Source of the DNA: Candidatus Hodarchaeota archaeon | GTDB lineage: Archaea > Asgardarchaeota > Heimdallarchaeia > Hodarchaeales > Hodarchaeaceae | Direction: 5' to 3' | DNA length: 6,144 bases | NCBI GenBank assembly: GCA_016840305.1 | Contig: JAEOSP010000500.1 | Location: 1-6,144 of the forward strand | Shown: in pieces, positions 1 to 5,374 of the stretch | Numbering within the stretch: position 1 is the stretch's first letter | How the letters are laid out: every line of letters starts with the position of its first letter | Made by a program: the position numbers and the translations under genes | The notes under the pieces: generated by a model | Seen by the model: the letters and a program-made list of their open reading frames with translations, nothing else | Database searches by the model: none | What the model was told of the DNA's origin: nothing

Positions 1-77
1 AAAAAAAGATTTATTATAGACTCTAATACATCAAAGGTTATACTCCCGAAGTTGACAATATCAGAAGTTTACACACA

Positions 78-86
78 TATTTATAG
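78..86 (+). promoter_or_regulatory. TATA-box-like promoter element of the serine hydrolase gene
   Basis: The sequence TATTTATAG resembles an archaeal TATA box. It lies about 40 bases upstream of the ATG at 123, which would place transcription start near 105-110 and give a very short leader. A purine-rich GAGG run at 111-114 sits 8 bases before the ATG and works as the ribosome binding site. The rest of bases 1-77 is AT-rich with no gene or repeat copy that I can support. The promoter call rests on motif and spacing alone. Confidence 0.45.
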
Positions 87-122
87 ACGAAAACTCCTTG
101 TATCTATTTTGAGGGGAAACTC

Positions 123-1580
123 ATGGTTTTAGAATTAACTAAATTAAACGTTGATAAATTTGACCGATTAATTGCCGAGGAAATGGCTAAAATGAAAATT
201 GGGGGATTATCCTATGCTATTCTCAAAGATGGAGAGATAGCGTACAAACAAGGGTTTGGAGCACGAAATCTGGATAAGAACCTCCCTGCTGATGAAAACA
301 CTATCTATAATATTGCTTCTACAACTAAATCTTTTGTTTGTACTGCAATCATGATTTTGGTAGATGAAGGAAAGCTACGAGTGACGGATGCTGTGAAGGA
401 TTATCTTCCTTTAGAGGTTGAGACTGGTAACACTCCAATTACTATTAAGCACTTGATGAATCATACTTCTGGCATTCCCAACCTTGAAAGTGACACTTTT
501 TCATACAATATGGCAAAGGAACAGTTTGTTATACCTGCGAATGCCAAACTGGTGCCAATGTCTTCTGAAGCTGATTTCTTCCGAATTATAAACTCAAGTG
601 GTGATTTTATTCACGAAATCGATCAGTACTTCCATTATAACAATTTTGCTTACGCCATGCTTGGAATGATCATAACCAAGGTTACTGAGAAGGACTATAG
701 AGAGTTTATTAAGGAAAGGATCTTTGAACCGTTGGGAATGACAAGTACTACCTTTTTCCCTGAAGAATTCAAAGATAATGATAATCTAGCTCAAGGATAT
801 CATGTCAATCCGAAGGATAAAGGAGGTAACACTCGGAAGATCGGTATTTTTGAGAATAGATGGGAATTTATGGCCGCCGGTGGTATTTATTCCTGTGTGA
901 AGGATCTTTCAACATATATGCTAATGCATTTAGGAAAGGGTACATACAAGGATGTTACAGTTATTAGTGAAGCTTCTTCTGAGGAAATGCAACGTAATTC
1001 ACTCCAACCTGGTACTCTAGCTGTAAAAGTAGTGAGTAATTATACTCCTCAGAAATCCTTAGGCTACGGGTACGGTTTCTTTACCAACTCCGATTTCTAT
1101 GGTCATTTCAGACTTGATCATGGGGGAAACATGTTTGGTGGTACTGCTGATTTTCTCTTTATCCCTACATTGAAGATTGGCCTTGTTGCACTAGCAAATA
1201 ATTATCTTGGTCCACGACCAATCATGGGTTCTATTCTTGCGTTAGTTGCTGGTACTCCCGAGGACCGAGTCCACTTTCTGGTTGAAAGAAAGCATTTCAA
1301 GAAATTGAATGGCATATATGAGGGCTTTAATGAAACTGATCGTCTTAAGATTTCGGGTGAATTTTCTTCTCTCACCATTCAAAGCATTGACAAACATGAA
1401 TTTGCTATTCCCCCTACTGTCTTTTTTCCCAATGAGAAGAATACCTTGACTCCTATGGAATTTTATACGAGATTTCCTGGAGGTGCTAAATTCATTGTCT
1501 TTTTCGAAGAAATGGATAGAACCCTCTGGTTCAATTATGAACGTTTACGATTCAAAAAAATCGGGAAATTGTATGATTAA
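123..1580 (+). CDS. Beta-lactamase-related serine hydrolase (class C / PBP-like fold)
   Basis: This 485-residue protein belongs to the beta-lactamase family of serine hydrolases (AmpC, D-Ala-D-Ala carboxypeptidases, esterases, archaeal Pab87-type peptidases). All three active-site motifs are visible. The SxxK motif is STTK at residues 66-69, with Ser66 as nucleophile and Lys69 as general base. The YxN motif is YNN at 172-174. The third motif is HGG at 333-335, inside LDHGGNMFGG. Supporting family features are LMNHTSGIPN (111-120), FEPLGM (201-206) and AAGGIYS (251-257). The catalytic domain spans roughly 11-375. Residues about 390-485 form a C-terminal beta-rich extension like those of many family members. 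There is no signal peptide or membrane segment, so it is probably cytoplasmic. The family covers peptidases, esterases and lactamases, so the substrate cannot be read from sequence; calling it an antibiotic-resistance enzyme would be unjustified. The start is supported by GAGG eight bases upstream. The gene stands alone and is convergent with the next. Confidence 0.93.
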   Translation: MVLELTKLNVDKFDRLIAEEMAKMKIGGLSYAILKDGEIAYKQGFGARNLDKNLPADENTIYNIASTTKSFVCTAIMILVDEGKLRVTDAVKDYLPLEVETGNTPITIKHLMNHTSGIPNLESDTFSYNMAKEQFVIPANAKLVPMSSEADFFRIINSSGDFIHEIDQYFHYNNFAYAMLGMIITKVTEKDYREFIKERIFEPLGMTSTTFFPEEFKDNDNLAQGYHVNPKDKGGNTRKIGIFENRWEFMAAGGIYSCVKDLSTYMLMHLGKGTYKDVTVISEASSEEMQRNSLQPGTLAVKVVSNYTPQKSLGYGYGFFTNSDFYGHFRLDHGGNMFGGTADFLFIPTLKIGLVALANNYLGPRPIMGSILALVAGTPEDRVHFLVERKHFKKLNGIYEGFNETDRLKISGEFSSLTIQSIDKHEFAIPPTVFFPNEKNTLTPMEFYTRFPGGAKFIVFFEEMDRTLWFNYERLRFKKIGKLYD

Positions 1581-1626
1581 GAAATTTGCTTTCATTCAAT
1601 ACATAATCTATTCCTTCAAAATTATA

Positions 1627-1632
1627 TTTTTT
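1627..1632 (+). terminator. Possible T-run terminator of the serine hydrolase gene
   Basis: A run of six T lies 47 bases after the hydrolase stop codon, with no strong hairpin before it. Archaeal RNA polymerase can terminate at bare T-runs. The surrounding TTATATTTTTT (1622-1632) could equally be a TATA-like element about 25-30 bases upstream of repeat copy 1. The two readings cannot be separated from sequence. Confidence 0.25.
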
Positions 1633-1650
1633 AGCCAGTCCCACTGATCC

Positions 1651-1807
1651 CATACGGGTTACTAGTTCAAAATTTGCAAGGAAATTTTCAGTCGTCTCGT
1701 ATTTTTAATTTATTTATTAAGAAAAGCCTTCAGGAGTCATTCACTAGAGTGGGTGTTGATTTAATTAAAAAAAGAGTCTTTCTGTTCTTATGTCTGAAGG
1801 CCTTTCT
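1651..1807 (+). repeat. Dispersed structured intergenic element, copy 1
   Basis: First of three diverged copies of an element of about 150 bases. It opens with CATACGGG, as copy 3 does at 5199-5206. It contains CAGTCGTCTCGT (1689-1700), GCCTTCAGGAGTCA (1726-1739), AGAGTGGGTGTTGATTT (1746-1762, identical in copy 3) and a terminal block beginning CTTATGTCTGAAG (1787-1799). GCCTTCAG at 1726-1733 is perfectly complementary to CTGAAGGC at 1794-1801. The stem extends outward, after one A/C mismatch, by GAAA (1721-1724) pairing with TTTC (1803-1806), giving 12 pairs closing a loop of about 60 bases. The outer stem of copies 2 and 3 is degraded here to GGTT (1657-1660) against AGCC (1725-1728). No convincing ORF. 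It sits between convergent genes, so it could be an independent small RNA, part of the hydrolase 3' UTR, or a non-coding repeat. I do not recognise the family. Confidence 0.75.
1767..1773 (-). terminator. Possible T-run terminator of the membrane protein gene
   Basis: Seven A on the plus strand read as seven T on the minus strand, about 83 bases beyond the stop codon at 1856-1858. It is the first clear T-run for the minus-strand transcript and lies inside repeat copy 1. There is no strong adjoining hairpin. Support comes only from the known use of T-runs in archaeal termination. Confidence 0.25.
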
Positions 1808-1855
1808 ATTAGGAAAATGACATATGAGGATAATTATCTATTGAAGATTATCTAG

Positions 1856-3760
1856 CTATTCTTCTTCTTCGATTTCAGCTGTTTCTTTTACAATCACCTC
1901 ATCCTTAATTTCTTCAGTTATATCTTTCTCGATCACTTCCTTCTTGGTGACAGGTTTTTCTCTTAAATCGCGTTCCTTTATTGACAATTCATCAGCTTGT
2001 AGCTTTAATTCAGTTTGTGTATCGTGTGTGACACCTGTTCTTCTCCAATGAGTCATCTTCCAAAAAACCCATCCAATACCAAAAAAGAAACCACCATAAA
2101 ATGCTAGGGATTCCACATCTGCAAAGATGTAGAATGCATCGAACAGGAGTTCAGAAAAGCCAATAATTGATAGGAAAGGGGCATCGGGAATATTCAATTC
2201 GTAAATGTAACCTAATATGTTTGTTACGATCAAGACAAAAGCTGTTGAGATTAGCAAGAAGAAAACGTCCCCTCGTTCTTTTACACGGGGGGTTATTAAT
2301 GTGACAGATAGGAATTTGAATGCTCCAGAAAAAATTATTATGATGGGAATGATTAGAAAAGGAAGGCTTTTCAGTGTAGGCCAGATTGTGGCAAACCATT
2401 CTGAAATAGGAATAATTATTACTTCGTACACCGTTTCAAAGAAATCAGGTACAGTAATTCCCAGATCAATATTAAATGTGATTACCAACATACTAACTAT
2501 TCCCGCAAAACTATCCCAAAGAAGAGAAATCCACACTCCAAACAGAATTAAATATTTAGAAAGGACTACTACCTTTGGAGGAGATCTAGCTAGAATTCGT
2601 CCTGTACGAGCAACCTCTACACCTCGGGATAATGCAGATATGATTGCAATTAGAGCAAATCCTTCAGCGAAACCTACGACAAGAGTTGCTACTGAAGTTA
2701 TAATAATGAAGTCTAGTTGGATTAAGCTTGGAATATCCACAATCCGTCCTAAGAATGCACTAATAAAATTGTTAACGATATTTCCCAGGACGAAAGCAGA
2801 TTCTGATACTCGTAGAACATCCCAAACATCCACAATACTCCAAAGAAACACTGGTAATAACCAAAGGACAATTATTAGTGGGATTATTACTAATAAATTG
2901 ACGCTAGTTATAAATGCTGTAATTTTCACTCCTCTCCACACTATTAAGAAAATGATCTTTAGTATTTGATATACCCACCAAACTAACGCCAACAGAGATA
3001 AAAATATAATAATTGGTCCTACGGCTTCATTGGCGCTGCTACTAGTGAGTTGCGTCATCATTGCAAAATATATCGACGGTGGAATAAGGATCCACAAGAA
3101 TAGTTTGTAAATCGCTCTAATTCCTTTTTTTTCATTTTCTTTCACTTCCTCCTCTTTTTTAAAACGTTTAACTATTCTCCTCCTTGCATAGGTTGTCAAA
3201 ATGGCTAAAAAGACTATGATGGAGAATCCAATTATTATTAAGAAAAAGATACCAAAATACAAATTTCTTGCAGTTTGGTAAAATTCTCTCCCTCCTAAAT
3301 TAGAAAGACCTACAATATCAAAGTCTAGTGACTCTAGGCTAATTCTCATTAAGAGAACTGGGATTATTACTAAGTAAGTTTCTCTTAGATGTACATCTAA
3401 CAGTAAATAAATTGAAGAACAGAATGACAAAGCTAGTATCAGTAAAAGCAAAAATCTCAAATTGTATACCATATTTCCATTGTCATCCCTCAAACCAAAC
3501 TCTTCTGCCATATCAAATAGAATAATTTTTGAAAAGCCAACTAGTACAAGAATAAAAGCTAGTGATGACAGTATTATGACTATCAAGTAATTAGTATAAT
3601 TGTAATCTACTGTTGATAGAACATTCAAATCTAACCCAGAAGAGAAATTCATTGTTAAGACTAAGAGCAAAGTTATAAAACCTAATCCTAATAACTTGAC
3701 GATTTGTTCAGATAGGTACTCTCTCCATGGAATACGAGTACTTTTTTCTTTTACTAACAT
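1856..3760 (-). CDS. Large polytopic membrane protein of unknown function
   Basis: This 634-residue integral membrane protein belongs to no family I recognise. By eye there are about 12-14 hydrophobic segments, roughly at residues 22-38, 57-82, 100-122, 127-140, 167-190, 218-236, 246-275, 279-305, 351-377, 399-430, 443-460, 465-489, 497-520 and 550-570. The N-terminus is basic (KEKSTR, PWRE), which suggests it faces the cytoplasm. Two charged stretches probably lie in the cytosol: a Lys/Glu-rich loop at 192-216, and a C-terminal tail at 571-634 rich in Glu, Lys and Asp, ending in EIEEEE and possibly a coiled coil. The most family-like stretch is the polar loop at about 376-400, with SALSRGVEVARTGRI and SPPK. 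No transporter Walker motif, CAAX-protease motif or glycosyltransferase DXD is obvious. The start is supported by AGGAAGG (3768-3774 on the plus strand) seven bases upstream, and an in-frame TAG at 3773-3775 excludes an N-terminal extension. It is transcribed divergently from proC. Confidence 0.85.
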   Translation of the reverse strand: MLVKEKSTRIPWREYLSEQIVKLLGLGFITLLLVLTMNFSSGLDLNVLSTVDYNYTNYLIVIILSSLAFILVLVGFSKIILFDMAEEFGLRDDNGNMVYNLRFLLLLILALSFCSSIYLLLDVHLRETYLVIIPVLLMRISLESLDFDIVGLSNLGGREFYQTARNLYFGIFFLIIIGFSIIVFLAILTTYARRRIVKRFKKEEEVKENEKKGIRAIYKLFLWILIPPSIYFAMMTQLTSSSANEAVGPIIIFLSLLALVWWVYQILKIIFLIVWRGVKITAFITSVNLLVIIPLIIVLWLLPVFLWSIVDVWDVLRVSESAFVLGNIVNNFISAFLGRIVDIPSLIQLDFIIITSVATLVVGFAEGFALIAIISALSRGVEVARTGRILARSPPKVVVLSKYLILFGVWISLLWDSFAGIVSMLVITFNIDLGITVPDFFETVYEVIIIPISEWFATIWPTLKSLPFLIIPIIIIFSGAFKFLSVTLITPRVKERGDVFFLLISTAFVLIVTNILGYIYELNIPDAPFLSIIGFSELLFDAFYIFADVESLAFYGGFFFGIGWVFWKMTHWRRTGVTHDTQTELKLQADELSIKERDLREKPVTKKEVIEKDITEEIKDEVIVKETAEIEEEE

Positions 3761-3772
3761 TATTTTTCCTTC

Positions 3773-3802
3773 CTATTTGTTACAAAATCCTTCTTTTGTC
3801 AT
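3773..3802 (-). other. Nine-codon upstream ORF / leader of the membrane protein gene
   Basis: On the minus strand an ATG at 3802-3800 opens a short frame, MTKEGFCNK, that stops at TAG (3775-3773). The stop overlaps the AGGAAGG ribosome binding site (3768-3774) of the membrane protein gene and is in frame with it. The upstream ATG has its own weak AGGA four bases before it. Bases 3782-3799 also form a perfect 6-bp hairpin (ACAAAA with TTTTGT on the minus strand) whose six-base loop reads GAAGGA, a second Shine-Dalgarno-like sequence. Whether it is translated is unknown; a nine-codon frame can arise by chance. Confidence 0.3.
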
Positions 3803-3826
3803 TTTATCCTACTGATGGCTAATACT

Positions 3827-3848
3827 AAGAAGAAAAACCCCTCTTCTT
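3827..3848. other. Perfect 7-bp inverted repeat in the upstream region of the membrane protein gene
   Basis: AAGAAGA at 3827-3833 is complementary to TCTTCTT at 3842-3848, with an 8-base spacer AAAACCCC. On the minus strand the spacer reads GGGGTTTT. If the membrane protein transcript starts upstream of this point, the hairpin would be in its 5' leader; otherwise it could be a protein-binding site. No direct evidence of function. Confidence 0.35.
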
Positions 3849-3955
3849 TAATAACCCAGTTTTTCCTTTCAAGCCACTCATTCTTACTTTTCATTAGCAA
3901 GAAATTTTTTTCTAAAAAATCCAAACAGCAGTATTTCAGTATAGCCTCATATTAC

Positions 3956-3974
3956 CGGAAATTTCATATATAAA
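3956..3974 (+). promoter_or_regulatory. BRE/TATA-like promoter element upstream of repeat copy 2
   Basis: CGGAAAT (3956-3962) fits the purine-rich TFB-recognition element and is followed after four bases by TATATAAA (3967-3974). In the plus direction, transcription would begin near 3995-4000, about 60 bases before repeat copy 2, and would run through it towards proC. The core is nearly symmetric: read on the minus strand it is CTTTATATATG, also a good archaeal TATA box. That would serve the membrane protein gene with a leader of about 185 bases. The BRE-like sequence favours the plus direction, but bidirectional use is possible. Confidence 0.4.
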
Positions 3975-4055
3975 GTTATAGATTTTTTTTATTTTTTCCG
4001 TGTAACGTGGAGTAAAAGGTTTTATCATTGATTTATTACTCTCTCACTAATCACA

Positions 4056-4201
4056 CAAGGGCTATTGTTTCTAAACAATGTGGGAATTAACAGTCCTCTT
4101 GTTTAATTAAAATTAATAGCCTTAAGGAGTCAGTCAATAGAGTGTGTTCGATAACGAGTAAAATTAGGAGAATTTCTGTTCTTATGTCTGAAGGTCTTTC
4201 T
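4056..4201 (+). repeat. Dispersed structured intergenic element, copy 2
   Basis: Second copy of the element seen at 1651 and 5199. An outer stem is perfect: GGCTATT (4060-4066) pairs with AATAGCC (4115-4121), and within it AAACAA (4073-4078) can pair with TTGTTT (4099-4104). The block CAGTCCTCTTGTTTAATT (4091-4108) differs from copy 3 at one of 18 positions. GCCTTAAG (4119-4126) pairs with CTGAAGGT (4188-4195) with one mismatch and one G-U pair, the stem equivalent to that of copy 1. The final block from 4181 begins CTTATGTCTGAAG. A copy-specific stem is also possible: AGGAGAA (4166-4172) with TTCTCCT (4198-4204). It lies between divergent genes, upstream of proC and on the same strand. Confidence 0.75.
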
Positions 4202-4250
4202 CCTTTCCATTTCTTTTTAAAACTCGATTATTCTCTTAAGTAGAATCCCT

Positions 4251-4288
4251 TTCCATTTAATGTAGTTCTCAAACTTAGGAGAATGGAA
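4251..4288. promoter_or_regulatory. Inverted repeat abutting the proC promoter (candidate operator)
   Basis: TTCCATT (4251-4257) and AATGGAA (4282-4288) are perfect inverted arms. An inner CTC (4268-4270) with GAG (4279-4281) continues the right-hand side of the stem. The right arm ends directly at the TATA-like element of proC (4289-4300), a position where a bound regulator could block TBP/TFB. The left-arm sequence also occurs as a direct repeat in CCTTTCCATTT at 4202-4212 and 4248-4258. No regulator is identifiable in the window, and chance is possible in AT-rich DNA. Confidence 0.3.
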
Positions 4289-4300
4289 TTTAATAATATA
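4289..4300 (+). promoter_or_regulatory. TATA-like promoter element of proC
   Basis: TTTAATAATATA lies about 42-53 bases before the proC ATG, preceded by purine-rich GGAGAATGGAA. Expected transcription start is near 4320, giving a leader of about 20 bases that carries the AAGGAG ribosome binding site at 4325-4330. Motif and spacing only. Confidence 0.4.
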
Positions 4301-4341
4301 CGTTATTTTTTTCTTAGAGTACCAAAGGAGAAATTCTGACT

Positions 4342-5193
4342 ATGAGTAATAAACCACGGTTATCAGAATCTATAGGAGTAATCGGTGCAGGAAAAATGGG
4401 AACTGCCCTTATTAGAGGATTATTGAAAGAAAAACTGGTGAATCCTGATCAAATACTGGCATATGACATTTTAAACGAGCTGCTAATGGATTTAGTTGAA
4501 GAAACTGGTATCAATGCAGCATTAAATAATCAGCAAATAGTTGAGCAAAGCAACATTATTTTCATCTGTGTTAAACCCCAAGTATTTGTAACAACTCTCC
4601 AAAAACTGCAAATTGCTTTCACAAGTGATCATTTGGTAATATCAATCGCTGCTGGTGTACCTTTATCGACTATCGAAAAATTAACTGGAAATGCACGATG
4701 TATAAGAATAATGCCCAATATGCCTTTTCAGGTAGGAGAAGGGGCAGCTGGATATAGTCTTGGAACCAGAAATGATAACCGAGACTCAGAAATTGTCGAA
4801 ATCGTCTTTGGCTCTTTAGGAAAGGTCTTTCAGTTCCCAGAATACTTGCTAGATGCTGTTACAGGACTTTCAGGAACAGGTCCGGCTTATGTATTTGTGT
4901 TTATTGAAGCATTAGCCGATGGAGGTGTTTTAGCAGGATTACCCCGGCGTGAAGCACTTATTTTGAGTGCACAGACCGTTATGGGTGCTGCTAAGTTACT
5001 TTTAGAACAAAATATACATCCAGGGATTCTGAAGGATGCTATTATGTCTCCAGGAGGCACTACAGCTTCAGCTTTACAATTAATGGAAGCTCGTGGTTTT
5101 CGTTCAATTTTAATTGATGCTGTGGAGGCTGCAACAAAAAAATCACAATTTTTAGGCCAAAATAATCTTTCACAATCCGATCACCTTGTATGA
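4342..5193 (+). CDS. proC: Pyrroline-5-carboxylate reductase
   Basis: It catalyses the last step of proline biosynthesis, NAD(P)H-dependent reduction of 1-pyrroline-5-carboxylate to L-proline, in the cytoplasm. At 283 residues it has normal family length. The N-terminal Rossmann domain carries the dinucleotide-binding motif IGAGKMG (14-20), the VKPQ motif (77-80) that follows the strand IIFIC, and the MPN motif (124-126). The C-terminal helical dimerisation and catalytic domain contains SGTGPAY (177-183, usually SGSGPAY), the helix EALADGGVLAGL (189-200), and the family signature around MSPGGTTASAL (235-245). The ATG is supported by AAGGAG at 4325-4330, 11 bases upstream. No proA or proB lies in the window, and neighbours are not co-oriented, so it appears to be transcribed alone. 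The stop is only five bases before repeat copy 3, so the transcript probably carries that element as its 3' UTR unless it ends first. No disrupted motif is visible. Confidence 0.97.
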   Translation: MSNKPRLSESIGVIGAGKMGTALIRGLLKEKLVNPDQILAYDILNELLMDLVEETGINAALNNQQIVEQSNIIFICVKPQVFVTTLQKLQIAFTSDHLVISIAAGVPLSTIEKLTGNARCIRIMPNMPFQVGEGAAGYSLGTRNDNRDSEIVEIVFGSLGKVFQFPEYLLDAVTGLSGTGPAYVFVFIEALADGGVLAGLPRREALILSAQTVMGAAKLLLEQNIHPGILKDAIMSPGGTTASALQLMEARGFRSILIDAVEAATKKSQFLGQNNLSQSDHLV

Positions 5194-5198
5194 ATTCG

Positions 5199-5352
5199 CA
5201 TACGGGCTATTTCTAGTTAAAAAAGTGTGGAAATGTTCAGTCCTCTCGTTTAATTGTAATTAATAGCCTTTAGGAGTCAGTTACAAGAGTGGGTGTTGAT
5301 TTTAGTAAGAAAATAGCCAAATGCTTCTGATCTTATGTCTGAAGATCTTTCT
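5199..5352 (+). repeat. Dispersed structured intergenic element, copy 3
   Basis: Third copy, starting at CATACGGG five bases after the proC stop. The outer stem is perfect: GGCTATT (5205-5211) with AATAGCC (5262-5268). The long-range stem is CTTTAG (5268-5273) with CTGAAG (5339-5344), where copy 1 has a C-G pair and this copy a U-G pair at the same position. Conserved blocks are CAGTCCTCTCGTTTAATT (5238-5255), TAGGAGTCAG (5271-5280), AGAGTGGGTGTTGATTT (5286-5302, identical to copy 1) and the terminal block beginning CTTATGTCTGAAG (5332-5344). It can alternatively form a local hairpin, GATCTT (5329-5334) with AAGATC (5342-5347), around the loop ATGTCTG. A T7 run follows, which favours the plus strand as the transcribed one. 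Confidence 0.75.
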
Positions 5353-5354
5353 AG

Positions 5355-5361
5355 TTTTTTT
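5355..5361 (+). terminator. T7 run after repeat copy 3, probable terminator
   Basis: Seven consecutive T directly follow the element, 162 bases after the proC stop, and there is no earlier plus-strand T-run in this gap. It is the likely 3' end for proC readthrough or for an independent RNA from copy 3. CTA and T residues here could also pair with AAAATAG (5310-5315 region), giving a weak hairpin before the T-run. Confidence 0.4.
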
Positions 5362-5374
5362 CATCATTTAGAAT

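Larger units (their letters stand above)
3761..4341. other. Divergent intergenic region of 581 bases (overview)
   Basis: No full-size gene on either strand. In order it holds: the ribosome binding site and nine-codon upstream ORF of the minus-strand membrane protein gene (3768-3802); a hairpin at 3827-3848; AT-rich sequence with a T7 run at 3904-3910 flanked by a short inverted repeat; a BRE/TATA-like element at 3956-3974; T-rich DNA; repeat copy 2 (4056-4201); and the inverted repeat and promoter of proC (4251-4330). Two short direct repeats occur in its right half: CCTTTCCATTT at 4202-4212 and 4248-4258, and TTAGGAGAAT at 4164-4173 and 4275-4284. Confidence 0.7.

Noticed and set aside
1651..1807. 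C/D box guide RNA reading of the repeat element (TGTTGAT as C box, CTGA as D box)
   Set aside because: The C-box match is imperfect, is not kept in copy 2 (GTGTTCGATAA), and the spacing and length do not fit an archaeal C/D RNA of about 50-60 nt.
2151..2399. 82-codon open frame on the minus strand
   Set aside because: It lies wholly within the membrane protein gene in another frame; its His/Asn/Cys-rich translation has no recognisable domain.
2217..2969. 250-codon open frame on the plus strand inside the membrane protein gene
   Set aside because: It is antisense to a frame with clear membrane-protein character. Its translation is rich in Arg, Thr, Ser and Ile with no domain logic, typical of the complement of hydrophobic codons.
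5329..5347. Hammerhead or other self-cleaving ribozyme core around TTCTGATCTTATGTCTGAAG
   Set aside because: The CUGANGA...GAAA arrangement of a hammerhead is absent, and the sequence is explained by a simple 6-bp hairpin with a 7-base loop.
1651..5352. CRISPR array or tandem repeat explanation of the three copies
   Set aside because: Copies are about 150 bases long, diverged, and separated by complete genes of 0.8-2 kb; there are no short identical repeats with unique spacers.
1651..5352. Insertion-sequence-derived MITE with terminal inverted repeats
   Set aside because: The ends (CATACGGG and the CTTTCT side) are not inverted repeats of one another and no target-site duplication is visible. 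A repeat-type mobile element without such ends is still possible.
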